The translations under genes were made by a program, and so were the position numbers. Positions 1-11,675 of a stretch of 64,000 bases of DNA are shown here, piece after piece. Position 1 is the stretch's first letter; every line of letters starts with the position of its first letter. Origin of the DNA: Fusarium oxysporum f. sp. lycopersici 4287 (lineage: Eukaryota; Ascomycota; Sordariomycetes; Hypocreales; Nectriaceae). The stretch covers positions 1,715,554-1,779,553 of the forward strand of contig NC_030991.1 in assembly GCF_000149955.1 (NCBI RefSeq). Direction: 5' to 3'. The notes under the pieces were generated by a model. The model ran no database searches, was not told where the DNA came from, and saw nothing but the letters and a program-made list of their open reading frames with translations.

Positions 1-566
1 CCGAGAGGAGAGGGTAGAAAACTGATGGATGAAGCCTCCGGTATAGACCGACGGATGGAGATCCCAGAATGTACCGGATGATGGGAATGGGTCAACAAAG
101 AATTGTAGGCTAAAGGAAGGCGCTAGGTAGGTTGAAACACGTTAAGCTGAATAGCATGTGACTTGGAACCAGAAAGATTTGAGGAGAGAAGCTGCTTGCT
201 TGTGCATGGATCCCTTGTTGTATTAAGCGGCGAATTAATTGGTTTCTACGAGATGGAGAGGAGGATGTTAGAAAAGATACGGTCGCGTGACTGTAAAGGC
301 TACAAGGATGAGAGAGGTCAGCAATGACGAGGCCTCTGGAGTGACGGTGAGGTTGAAGGGGAGAGGATGCGGAATCTCTGGGGTTAGGTGAATATGGGTG
401 GAGGGTTCAGGGAGGGAGATTGGAAACGGTGAGAGAAGTCGCATTTGACATTTGTCGATTCATGCGCAAACACGATGCGATAGGGATGCGGTTTCAAGCA
501 CACTTTCTTGGCATGCAGGTGTTGAGACAGTAACCCTAACGCTTCGCGCAGCCCACCGCGGCGGCG
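1..566. other. Intergenic, no gene recognised
   Basis: Purine-rich sequence with no convincing coding frame on either strand. It may be the 5' part of the LINE remnant that follows, but I cannot show this from the sequence. Confidence 0.4.
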
Positions 567-1380
567 ATGGCATCCGTCACCTCCTGCTCGCGTATTGTCC
601 CGGACCCTTTTGACCTGGGAATCCACACTCCTGCCAATCTCAATCGAGGAGCCCGCACTGCCCTCTTACAAAACAGCCCCGCTGTCGTGAATGGACCTGT
701 TGGGGTCCCGCCCGCCTTCGGGAGGACGGCTCAAACGTCGTCTTCGCCTCTCAATGCGATCTCTACTCCTGCGGCCACGGAAGGGTCCCAGCTCGCCAAC
801 CCCGCCCCCTCCTCTGACCCTGCCCCGACTACTGAACAGCAACCAGTCTCTCTTATTGAAGCAGCCACTAAGCTCGCACGCGACCGAGCGGAGGAGTACA
901 ATGCCAAGCAAGTTAAAGGTATTTGAGGCCTTCTACGCTAAATTTAAAGAAGCAGCAAAATAATTCACCACTGGGCCTAAACAAGAATTCGCTTAAAAGG
1001 TTACCGATAGCTTCCTAAGACTCCTAGAATCAGGCGCTCACTAACGCCAAATCTGTTCCCGCACCTACTACCTACAGCGCCATCGCGGCCTCGCCCCCGG
1101 CTGCAAACAACGCCCTTGCCCACCAACCCCGACACCATCAACAACAACGTCAACAACAACAGCCCCCTCATCGCCAGGGACAACCGACTGCAGGCGCCCT
1201 ACTACGAGTGGACCTCCGTGTATTCATCCGACTGGACGCCGAAGCTCCGGCTAGGGCCCACAACGACTACGCAATCCGGGCCCATAGGGAGCGTGGTTGT
1301 ACAATTTCCGCGCATGCCGCTGAAATTGACAATTTTGGCTACGCTCAAGAAATCAACTAACTCAATCTAGGCACTATTGG
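567..1380 (+). pseudogene. LINE (Tad-type) ORF1 remnant
   Basis: Three frames stitched together read like the gag-like ORF1 of fungal Tad1-type LINEs. There is a Pro/Ser/Thr/Ala-rich N-terminus, then a charged stretch around RDRAEEYNAKQ and EAFYAKFKEAAK (about 880-960), then VTDSFLRLLES (about 1000-1030), then a Gln/His-rich tract and a segment containing VFIRLDAEAPARAHNDYAIR (about 1215-1275). The reading frame is broken by stop codons near 924, 961 and 995 and by frame changes, so it cannot be translated as one protein. No endonuclease or reverse transcriptase follows before the LysM gene at 1700, so this is an isolated 5' fragment. The family call rests on the RLDAEAPARAHNDYAIR-like segment and is moderately sure. 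Confidence 0.6.
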
Positions 1381-1699
1381 TTACTATGCATCTACTAGCT
1401 CAGAATTGATCTGAAACATACAATTCAACCGGACATGACCGATAACACCATGATGGAGGCTCGTGCAGTGCAGAGCCAACAAAATGGGCACTGATCCGTT
1501 TCAAGATCTGCAAAGGCCAACAAGTAAAGCGGACCTAGTTTTAACAGCCCCGTTTAGATTCCAGTCATACTCGTTTCATGGGAGTAGAGCCATTCGATGA
1601 TATGATAACATCTTCTATGTTCATCAAGTATACGCTGCTCTGTCAAAACCACCCTAACCTTCACAGTGCTCCAGTTACATTTTATCAAAATCAAGTACA

Positions 1700-2189
1700 A
1701 TGGGGCCATCTTTGTCCATGAAACTTTCGCTGCTTGGGTTGGCTCTCATTAATCCAGTCCAATCGAATGATGGATGCCAGCCAGCAACTTGGAAGGCTAG
1801 TGTCATGGATGTTGGCGGTATCAACTGGCGGCTCAGTACTCTGACAGGATCCCAAATCGACGACAATACATGCGCTTTGATCCTTAAGAAGTATCACATC
1901 ACCATCGATACATTTTACTACCTGAACCATAGGCTCAATAATGACTGCAAGACTATTCATCCCAATATCAGATACTGCGTGGAAGGATGTGAGTCCTACG
2001 CAAGGTCACGAAGAATGCTTGACATGAATAACTAATCGATCACTAGTTCCTGAGCCACTTCGCGCCTACAATGGTCTTTGTGGCCCGGATAACGGCAATG
2101 CGACCTGTGTAGGAACAGATAAGCAGTACTGTAACAAGAACACATGGACATGCGGGGACACACTGTATGTACCAGAATATTCTGGTTGA
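1700..2189 (+). CDS. Secreted LysM and chitin-binding (CBM18) protein
   Basis: Exon 1 (1700-1988) encodes a hydrophobic leader (MKLSLLGLALI after six residues) and a LysM domain: DDNTCALILKKYHI, then TIDTFYYLNHRLNNDCK and RYCVEG. An intron at 1989-2046 (GTGAGT...CTAAT...TAG, 58 bp) joins GGA-T to TT and restores a Phe codon. Exon 2 encodes a hevein-like chitin-binding segment, NGLCGPDNGNATCVGTDKQY with CNKNTWTCGD, and stops at 2187-2189. Known LysM proteins of this type bind chitin oligomers in the apoplast, and in plant-associated fungi some suppress chitin-triggered immunity. Whether this one does is not visible here. The gene is short (about 143 residues) and could continue after a second intron starting at GTATGT (2165), so the 3' end is uncertain. 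Confidence 0.75.
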
Positions 2190-2761
2190 ATCTGTCTGCG
2201 TCTTGCTTTTACCGAAGCAGGGATTTCAAACAATAACAGACGATGATTCAGTTAGTTTTCTGTTACAAGTTCCTGGAATTGGCATACACCCTGAGACGAT
2301 GCAAGTTCTTGGGTATTGTTTCTGGCTTAATTTCTCGATATTCCTTCAATGATTGGTCACTTCTCAACTTGCACTACTGTTGGAAAGACTCTCTGTAGAT
2401 GAATACAGACTATTTGGTGCACGAGATACTTCGGCCTTAGATAAGTCTCCCTCTGCATTGATAGAATTGTTACTAGCAGGATCCCGAACTCATGCTTTGT
2501 CATGCTTTGGAATTCACTGAATTCAATTCAGCTTCAAATATTCGTATTTCACCTGGAAGTGAAAAGTAAAAGCTGACTGAAAAGTGAAAGCTGATATGTC
2601 ACCCAAGACTGCTCTTGCATCGAGAGGGCCACCTAAGTGGACTTTGCCTATAAATTGACCACGGTGCCTGGAATTTCTTTATGTGATGTGTCTGTTGAAC
2701 TATACTATGTACTGTTAATTTACATGTGCTAAAAATGCCTATAATGAAGTCATGAACAGTA
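2190..2761. other. Intergenic, no gene recognised
   Basis: Lies between two genes that converge on it. AT-rich, no coding frame with recognisable similarity. It probably holds the 3' untranslated regions of both neighbours. Confidence 0.5.
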
Positions 2762-4850
2762 TTAGAAGTTCTGAGCCTCTGTCTTCTTCCTTGGGTAAGG
2801 CTCGGCATGTCCCTCTCCAGCATGTTCTCCGTGCTCAATAACCTCGTCGTGGTGAACCTCAAGAGGAGCCATAACCACCTGAGGGGCATAGAAAGTATCA
2901 CTAAGATGGAGTTTCTCAGGAGGAACGAAGACGTCAAACCATCGCGGGAGGATGAAGCCAGCGGCAACAATACACATAACGCCACAAGCGGACGCGAAGG
3001 AGAAAATGTGTAGCGGGTCGTTTCGCTTAGTGTAGAACAATGGGAAGGCGAAAGAAACGATGATTGCCAAGATTGGGGCTGAGATATATCGGAGGACGAA
3101 GCCCCAGAAGACTGGGATGTTCCATCGCTTTCCACCAGCAACGACGATGTTGAGATCCCGGCGAAGCTGGTTGAACTAGAAGCGTATTAGTAGAAGTTCT
3201 GCTAAGTACTAAAGTGCGACATACAGAGTAGAATGAGAACCACCACATCTTGGACAATACATTGTTTTTGCCAAACAATCCAGGAGGTCTAGAATCGGGC
3301 GACTTGGAAAGAATGATGGCGAGAATATTGGATGCAATGAAGATACCGAATCCAACACCTGCACCGGCAGCAGGGCTCACGGCATGGCCGATTGCTACAC
3401 CGAGTACCATAGATAAAACGTAACCGATGTTGTAAACTAGGTAACCAGTCCATCCAATCTGCCCAACGACATCTTTATAGCGATAGAGGGTCGTAGCAGC
3501 TACACACTCGCACCAGACCACAAAAATAAGTGAGAGGTTGTTAATCCATGTGTCGACAGCGTCGAGGAGGTAGAAGCCGAATTTGGTACAATATATAAGG
3601 GAGAGGAGGAAGGAAAGAAGAATGATGACAGTAGTGATCAGTACTCGAGAGAACTTCCGACCCAATCCACAATCGCAGATGAGCGTGACAAGGGATTCGC
3701 TGAGAGCAAAAGCGGAGCTGAGGCCAAGAACAGCCAGCGTGAGGAAGAACAGAACAGCCCAGACGTTAGCACCCGGCATTTCTGCCAATGCAAGAGGGTA
3801 AGTCAAGAAGCCAACGGTAAAGGTACTGAGCGAGATGGACGAGTCGTCAGGCGAGTAACCCAAGAAACCAATGACACCAAAAACAGCAAAGCCACCAACA
3901 ATTTCGTATAGAGAGTTGCAGAGTGCAATAATGAGAGTGTCCTGCACGGCATTGGCATGCTTGCTATTGTAGGAAGCATATGATGTGAAATATCCAAAGC
4001 CCACGCCAATGGAGAAAAAGATCTGTCCGCAAGCTGCTTGCCAAATACCTCCACTACCGAGCTTCTCACCATTCCACTCACCGAAATAATACTTGATACC
4101 AGTCGAGGCGTTGGGAGAGAAACTGATCGGCCAAGAATGATGATGATCATGATGACGGGGAGGCCCATGGTGAAGTAGACAACTCGGCCGGTTGTTCCAA
4201 CGCCTTTGAACATGCACAGCCATACGAGCATCCACATAAAAGCAGCCCAGCCGACAGTCTCGCCAACAAAGCCTGTGCCGGGATACTCAACGTATCCAGA
4301 GCCCTCGGGAACAATGGGGTCGTCATTGGTGATAACATCCTGCATGTAGAATTCCTGTCCGCGACCGCTCCAGGGAAGAGGGCTCTCGAAAGAGCATCTA
4401 AAATAATGCATAATCCAGGCCAAGATAGGGACGTAGTAAGTAGCAACAATAAATCCGTTCATGATGACGGCCAAGCCGACACCTTTGGTATGCTTGTTGA
4501 TCCCATTGAAGGCAACAACGACACTGCCGCGATAGGCTTGGCCAATGCAGATCTCGAGGCACAGAACTGGAATTCCGAGGAAGAAGAGGGCGATCAGGTA
4601 CGGAATGAACCATTGAAGACCATTGTTGGCGAAGACGACAGAGGGATAGCGGAGAAGATTGCCGAGGCCAACAGCACCGCCCTAAAAATCATGTCAACGA
4701 TTGAAAATGATTTGAATGGAAGAATGAGGTATGACGTACCATGGCAGCGAGCACAAAGGCTGCACGCGAGGGCCATTTATCACGGCCATCGTCTTCCTTA
4801 TCTGCGCTAGGCGCGATAAAGTCGACAACTCTCTTGAAATTGAACCCCAT
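2762..4850 (-). CDS. Sodium/neurotransmitter symporter (SNF) family protein, 1-nt frame break
   Basis: Start ATG is at 4850 (MGFNFKRVVDF). Exon 1 ends at 4740 and introns lie at 4682-4739 and 3176-3224, both GT-AG. The protein shows the SNF N-terminal sodium-site region (AAMGGAVGLGNLLRYPS) and about twelve hydrophobic segments. Recognisable parts include ACGQIFFSIGVGFGYFTSYA, the long loop with NDDPIVPEGSGYVEYPGTGF, and a charged cytosolic tail ending KKTEAQNF. Family members move amino acids or related amines with sodium across the plasma membrane; the substrate here is unknown. The frame is lost once, at the GGG run 4113-4115. Upstream reads ILGRSVSLP and downstream reads NASTGIKYYFGEW, so one base appears to be missing. 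It is otherwise full length, so either a young pseudogene or a base-calling error. Confidence 0.85.
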
Positions 4851-6745
4851 AACTACCAGACTTTCTGTTGATACAATAAAGAATATGAAGTTGTGAGACG
4901 ATCAAATTGGCTGACAATCGTGCACCTTGTCGCAGATCACAAAAAAGAGCGCGACGAGTGTGACATGAAGAAAAGCGCCAAGGGGGCAGGGCTCTCTAGC
5001 ATTTTTATAACTACCTTACCTACCTACCAACGCCAAGAGCATTTCTCGGCAAGTCGTCACCTGTTTCCTCGGCCTGTATCATCGAGTCGAGGGGATTGCT
5101 TGGCGAAGGAGAGGATGCACCTATCCGCGCGTCGACAACAAGCCGTGCTATCTCTTGGCACGTACCAGTCCAATCTAGCGTAGCTAAATATGTGGGAATC
5201 TAGAGTGATGGGTATCATTATATGACAGCATGGACGACTTGGCAGAGCTAAGCCTTCTGCTTTTTTTGAGAGAGAGAAAGTGGGAAGACTCCACCTCCAA
5301 GTTTTCCAAGAGATGTGCCCACTTTACCCCATACCCACTGGAAGTTTAGTGGAAAGGTTCCTGGGGAGTAAGGAATCAGGTGGGAGGGGGCCTGGTCTTA
5401 TGCGGGGAAGCGGACGCTCCCATATGTACGACTCTGAAAGCCACTAACTTGGACGGCTTTTTCAATGGATGATTCACAATATTGCCAAGAATGGTTAATA
5501 ATAAAAGCTGCCCCCTATCTACTGGTTGGGCCTTTGCTATTATTGTCCAGTTGTTTCTTCCAGTGCACAACTTTATCAGATTTATGTCTAGATTTTAGAC
5601 ACCGCAGATATGTTAGTGAGCCATCGGGGACACGGACTCATCTTGCGATTGGCACTACTCCATAGTGAAATTAGAGCCTGAAATTGCGGGAACGTCGGGA
5701 TAAGCATATCTTTCTGTCTGGCCACTGGCCCACTGCCTACAGGAGCTTCCTTTTTTGGAAGGTCAGTAAAATTGCTTGAGGACTCTGGTGTTTGTTGTCG
5801 AAATCTTGATGCAATGATTGGTTATACGGTCCTTTTGCAATACGTCCTCGGCTTATTGTTGTCCCAGAGTGCTAAAGTGCCAGATGCCATTTTATGCTAC
5901 GGTTGACCGTGTTGTCAACTTAAAATCCCGAAGGTTAACCTACATTGCAGAACCGCGCTTGCTTCGGATACATAACTTAAACTGCTTGACTGTTGAGATA
6001 TAGGGTGATCAGGGCGAAATTCGTACAGAACTTACGACTTTCACATGCGCCAAATCTGAGTTTCAACATGCGAATAATCCCTCAATAATACGTGTTCTTT
6101 CCTTCAAATACTTTACGTAAAATGAGTATCTCCTTGTTCATGAGCTGACATTGGGGATTTTCGACCTTCCCGTTTTTCATCCCAGCTTACAATTACGACA
6201 ACGTGATACTCGTCACCCCAGATTCAGAGACCTGAGACCGGGGAAGGCTCTGTACCATAAAAACACGATATTTCATTTGCTGAGCGATTTAAGCCAGGCC
6301 ACGGCTCCTTTGACTAATATTCATCTCGAAGTAGCGAGTCGTGAGTAAATGAGTTGATAAGGTGTTAGCCATGGCGTTCGCTTAACTTACACAAATACTG
6401 AGTCAGCAGATTACCAAGCTCATATCTTTGGTACGAGACCAGTCGGCGTGCCCGAAACATAACCTGAACCGGGGAATAGTAACATCATCAATGCCAACCA
6501 TGGTTGCGAACTATTTGGCGGAATAAATCCAGTAGCTGGCCTCAAGAAAAGTCCAAAATGTTGAATGCCATAATTCGTCACGATCTTTTTCATCACTTGT
6601 GAAACAGGAAGAGACTAGTGCGGGACGGGATCCCTGTTAAAGCAAAAACGGGTTGATTGTATTGTTGTTAGTTCTAAGTTGCATGTGTCCGAGAGGAGCA
6701 CAGCTCCTTACATAGTATCCACATCCCAGCCACCAGCAGATCGGA
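4851..6745. other. Long intergenic region, no gene recognised
   Basis: The first part (4851-5200) is the likely promoter of the SNF-type gene. The rest contains short open frames without recognisable motifs. I see no tRNA, transposon end or repeat that I can defend. The part nearest 6745 probably belongs to the flank of the following transposase. Confidence 0.4.
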
Positions 6746-8629
6746 TCACCTTAGCCACACTGTCTCAACAGGAAGAACGACGATGATTTCGTCCCGAATG
6801 CCCCCATTCTCTTCGAGACCATCTGAGCCATTCTGCCGTGCCTGGTGCTTCGGTTGTATACTCCGCTGATTCTGCTTCTTCATCTCAATCCGAAGCTGCC
6901 GGTTTACTTCTCTCTCAAGCTGCTTTGTTTCTTTTTCCCGCCGTTTTCTTTCCTTTTTCTCCTCCCGCTGCCTCTTCCTCTCTAATACCAGTTGCTTTTG
7001 CTCCTCTACTCTTTTCTGCCGCAGAGCCTTTTCAGTTCTCTTCTGGAGAACCTCCTCTTCCTTCTGCGCCTCCATTTCAATTTTCTTCTGGCGAGCTTGG
7101 GCGATCTTTCGCGGGCTAAACACCTGAGCTGAATTAGGATCCACACGATCAAAGATATAGTCTTTCAGGGCTTTACCACGCTGCCTGCGCTGTTTTTCAC
7201 GGATAATTGTCTCACGGAGGCCTTGGTTCTCATGCCTGAGTAGTTCAACCTCGGCCTGAAGGCTTTCAAGGGTTCTCTTTAGCTTTCGGGCGCCTGTGTC
7301 AGAGCTGACTGAGGATTGCTTCACGACATGATCAACAAGTCGTCGTAATTCTCGTGCAGTAGGTTCTTGTAAAGCAATGGAATCATCCAAGCCACTTTCC
7401 ACATCTGAGTCATCGTCCGTATTCTTCGAAACCTGAGATAGGACGACGTCCGGATCGAAAGGCTTGAGACCCGTCCGTCTCCACCCACTGGCGATGTTCT
7501 CCGGAGTGAAAGAAGCTTCCAATGCACCCCAGAACAGGACCCAAAACTCGCGTTTGGATAGCCCAGTGAGGCCTTGCGTCTTTGAAGTCCACTGAACAAG
7601 TCGGTTGGTATAGGCTGTTGATAAGGGCCCGAAAAGCGAGACGTCAAGGGGTTGCAGTCGGTGAGTAGAGTGAGGTGGGAACACCGCAACGATGATCCGA
7701 TGCGCGTCGCACCAGTCCAAGAAGTCCATATTGATGTGGCTAGAGTGTCCATCGGTGATGAGAAGGCGGTAATCGCGCCCATTTCTTGCTTTCGCCTTAG
7801 TAAAGCGGTCGAAAACACCAATCAGCCACTCTTTCCCCAGTTCGTGACTCGTCCAGCCAGTTTCGGACGTGGAAAAGAAGGCTGATTGATGCTCCGGATC
7901 AAAGTCAGTGAGCCAAGTGTCCTGAACTTGTCCCGGCTTGCCCTGGTAGATGAGGAATGGGGGTAGCGATGTCATGTCTTGGCAGATGCACGCCAGGAAT
8001 GTGATCCACGATCGGTTCCCATCCTGGGAAGCACCGAGCAATTTACCTTGCCTTTTAGCATTGACATCAAATACTCTCTTCGTTCGGTTGATTACGCCCA
8101 GGAGAAATCCCTTCTCATCCATGTTATACGTGTTCTGAGGTAAGATGTCGTATTTGTCGATTTTTTCACGGATCTTCCATGATTAGCAACGGACCAAAGG
8201 CGCTACGAGTCTGCTTACTAGATCAAAATATGCTCTATACCGAGAAGCATTGTCGGCTCTTCTTCGTGCTATATCAAATCCATCAAACCAGGTACAATCG
8301 ATCTCGTTGCGATGGCGCTGGACGAAGCTGTATGGCCAGTTCTTTCCGACCTCGATTTTGGCTATGTCCTGGGCAAAATTTCGGATCATGGATAGGGTTG
8401 GCGGAATGCCACGCAGTGAGAGTTTACGGATATAAGTAACAAGATCTTGTTCCTGTTGTTTTGAAAGACGAGATTTATACAAAGAGTCGGCATCGCGTCT
8501 TGCCCTCTGTTTGCCCTGATGGCGGCGGCGCAGGGTAGTCTCGTCACATTCGAACTTTTTAGCGGTAGCAGCATAGTTAATAGATCCTGAGGTTCTCAGA
8601 AACTCGAGCGCTTTATCGATTGCTGCCAT
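6746..8629 (-). CDS. pogo/Fot1-type transposase (DDE_1), open reading frame intact
   Basis: Start ATG at 8629 (MAAIDKALEFLRTSGSINYA). One intron at 8174-8218 (GTAAGC...CTAAT...AG, 45 bp, phase 0) gives a protein of 612 residues without stop codons. Order of domains: an N-terminal psq-type helix-turn-helix (residues about 5-45), a Tc5/CENP-B-type HTH (about 55-115), then the DDE_1 catalytic core. The triad is visible as NMDEKGF, ITDGHSSH and LQPLDVSLF, with 35 residues between the second and third Asp (DD35D). The C-terminus is a very long Lys/Arg/Glu/Gln-rich coiled coil. I could not find convincing terminal inverted repeats on either side, so the element's ends, and whether it can still move, are unknown. 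Confidence 0.85.
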
Positions 8630-10866
8630 GGTTGTTGAGTTATTAAAGATTAAAGTTGGGAGTGAATATCGGTGTGAGTCCGGCAGATCATCGGATCCGG
8701 CGGATCACCGGGAAATCCCTTATATCAATACCGGGTAGCGGGGAAAACACCTAAAAAGGACAGAACAGAGACAGAAGCTCCTGGGGACGAGATTGATCCC
8801 CAAGTGTGAAAATTAACCCTATTTTAATTGGATATTAAACCTACTCGCGTATCTAACAAGATGTGGGCCCTTGACCGGTTTGACGTCATTTGCCGTATGG
8901 GCAATATATGGTTTAGTTCGCCATACAGGAATAAATCATACCATAAACCATTCAGGTCCATATGGCGTATGGCGTATGGTTAGAAAGCCTGCCCAATACC
9001 ACACATATTGGACTTTTAGTGTCACATCGAAATTCCTTATTGGTCATACAGGGCTGTGCGGCCATACATGCAATCTGGAGGTGCATGAGAGCGAATGTGC
9101 GGCCCAAACAGGAAGCTCATCATTTATCACTGCGGTATGGGTGGAGCTGTGATTTTCTACGCGCCTTTGATAGGCCAATTTCGGCTCTTCGTGCTACAGC
9201 CGCGCATGTCTTTAGTGGCATTTATGAAATGTGATTACCTCGTACTGCAACAGTGACACCATAGCCACACTGATTAGTAGATTGGCGCAAGTGTCGGTCA
9301 AGTTTCCGAGCAGTGCAACGTCTTCCGGAGCGATATGCCAACCATCCTGTAGAAGTAGTAATATTGACTTGTGATTGTCGTATAATCGGCCACACTCGTT
9401 ACAAGCTCTTTCTACTCTGACAAGATTCTGTCATCGACTTTATTATGTCTGTTTATCTTTTACGTAATATGGAGCACTGGCAGGTTTCACTCCGAAACAG
9501 AGAATTGTTTTCTAAAACCGCGATTAGAATTGCCAAACAATTATTCCATTCTTTAGACAGATGGCTCGTCAGAGCAGGCCCTTCCACCAACCCATGATCA
9601 ATATCGAGCCGATCGTGGGAGGTACCCACAAACACGTCTGCTGCACAAGATACTGGGGTAGAAGAAGTCTTGGGGAGCGGAGGCCGGTCGACATTCCGAA
9701 CCAATCGTCTTTCTTTCTTACATACTAAACAAATACGTCGAAGTCCCCAGCCAAAATCTACCTACGGATTACATTGGCAGTGATCAAAAGCAAGTAGGAA
9801 ACTCTGTGAATATCTCCTTGATCAGTGAGGGTTTTCGAAGAAAAATTCTTGGTGCAAAGTATTGTTGAGTTTGGAGTAATTGTTGGAATGTTTGTCGTTT
9901 CTCTCGATTCTTTTCACCGAAGTGTCGAGGTTGCAAGGTGCTGGCAATTTACCTGCATCATGCGAAGCAATCCTCTCCCAGCAATTCCAGGTCCCCTGCA
10001 GAGATACCCCGCCATTGCGGTTGACCCTTGAAGGTGAGCATCGATGCACTCAGCCATGTCGGACAACAAGCCGATGTGTCAAGGCGAAGCGAAACATTGA
10101 ACAAATTTTAGTAAATCTTAATATCCAGCAAGGAAATACTGTCTAGGAATGGGAATGCGGAATGGTCGCCGATGAATGAACGGCTATGAGCAACTATTAG
10201 CCACATCAGGCAGGTTTCAAGCAGCTTCTAGGCTACCATAGGCCTAGTCAATAACAGGCGCAGGGTTTATTCAAATCTGACCCCTCACAATTGCGGGGTA
10301 AATAGTCTATAATGCGTCAGACAACTACAATTTCTATACGCGTATACTGTATCATCCATAGCTTCATTTTATGCGGTCGGGCATTGAGTTCTGACCGTAG
10401 CCAACCGTATCTTTTCCTTTGGCCTAGGTAAAAGCACGTGGCACGTATTGAATGTACATTACATTAGAACTTTGACGTTCCGGTCCAATCCTTATGCTAC
10501 AAGCTCCATCACCATCTTCGTGCTGCCAAGCCGTATTATCCCACCAATAAACTTTTCGAACTCAGAAGAAGCAGGAGATCAGTGAACTAAAAAAGCCCTC
10601 GAAAGATTAGGTGTCATTGATCTTGCACCGTGATCCGCCTTGGACCTGCTCATGTTGTAATGTGATTACATTGTTCATTATCCGAGGACCGAGAAGACCA
10701 CGACGCAATTTGGTCTAGCGGGTTTCTAGAGTCGGAGTGAGCTACTTCCGACCTTCCCCCACCACTCTCTGAGTAACAGTTGTGTGATACATTAATCTGT
10801 CTACCCCAACAGCCGGACTTACGGCGACTCAACACGAATTGTGGCTCTCGAAAGCTTGTGCATTTA
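8630..10866. other. Intergenic region with GTATGG-rich repeats, no gene recognised
   Basis: The right flank of the transposase (8630-8870) has clustered GGATC/CGGATC motifs. Around 8885-9000 the words GTATGGCG, CCATAC and ATGGTTTA recur on both strands and form an imperfect inverted pair (8889-8925 against 8966-9000). From 9240 to 10840 I see no coding frame with recognisable motifs, no RNA gene and no further repeat. Confidence 0.4.
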
Positions 10867-11641
10867 CTTGTTCCCAGGGTTCAAATCCACGACACTCCAC
10901 GACACATTTGTGAATATGGCGTGGATATGGATGCTGACTAATAATTTCGATGTGGAATGGGTGGAAATGGATCCATTATGGAAATGGATCCATATTGTGG
11001 AATTCGTGGAATGGAAACCTACTTCGTCCAACAATGGTAATTAATGGGTCCCGCCCGCCCTCGGTGACGTCAATGTTTTTGTCATTGGTCCATTAAAATC
11101 CGCCGTTGCTTGACGCAAAGGCAACACACCCACCGACGTTCCTGTTTCTTGTTATGCTGGATATTCGTAGCCGAACCGATATACCTATAGACGCGCCTTG
11201 CCGTCTCTCTCCGTCAAGATCCAGCTTTTGTAGAGCTGAAAGAGCCGTTGATTGTCCTCTTCTGTTCGTTCTGGAACGGATGTGGTTGACTTGGTAGGAT
11301 GGGGAGTGGCCATTTCGATTTGGGGTAGTAACGCGAGTAACAGTGAAGCCCCCAGAATGGACTCATTGTGTACGGAGGAAAATGGGGTGGCAAATCGATG
11401 TTGTGTTGTTGTGGGTGATAGAAAGTACTTAGGATATGCGGGATTTCACAAGGAAATCAAGGTATTTTCGAACCCCACCTAAAATATTCCACGATTTCCA
11501 CATGTGGAACATGTGGAAGGGGCTTCGTGGCGTGGATATGGAAATGCTGAAGCCCACGTGGAATGGAATGGAATGGATATGGATCCACATTATGGATCCA
11601 TATGTGGATTTCGTGGTATGGATTTGAACCCTGCTTGTTCC
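10867..11641. mobile_element. hAT-type MITE (759 bp) with 8-bp target duplication
   Basis: The element runs from 10875 to 11633. Its ends are CAGGGTTCAAATCCA and the exact reverse complement (15-bp terminal inverted repeat). It is flanked by perfect 8-bp direct repeats CTTGTTCC at 10867-10874 and 11634-11641. An 8-bp duplication and a CAG-beginning terminus are hallmarks of the hAT superfamily. Both subterminal regions are packed with ATGGATCCAT, GTGGAATGGA and GTGGATATGG words (10915-11015 and 11515-11620), as expected for transposase-binding repeats. No transposase is encoded, so it is non-autonomous. The right end lies only 34 bp before the GH79 start codon. Confidence 0.9.
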
Positions 11642-11675
11642 ATTCTCATACATCTTTCGGAATAACGCAACGATC

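Noticed and set aside
2599..3141. Open frame on the minus strand overlapping the 3' exon of the symporter gene
   Set aside because: It is a shadow: the adjacent frame carries the symporter's last membrane segments and tail (RWNIPVFWGFVLRYISAPIL onward), and the shadow has no motif.
10875..10890. tRNA B-box-like GGTTCAAATCC in the MITE termini
   Set aside because: It is part of the 15-bp inverted terminus and occurs at both ends. No A box, acceptor stem or cloverleaf can be built around it.
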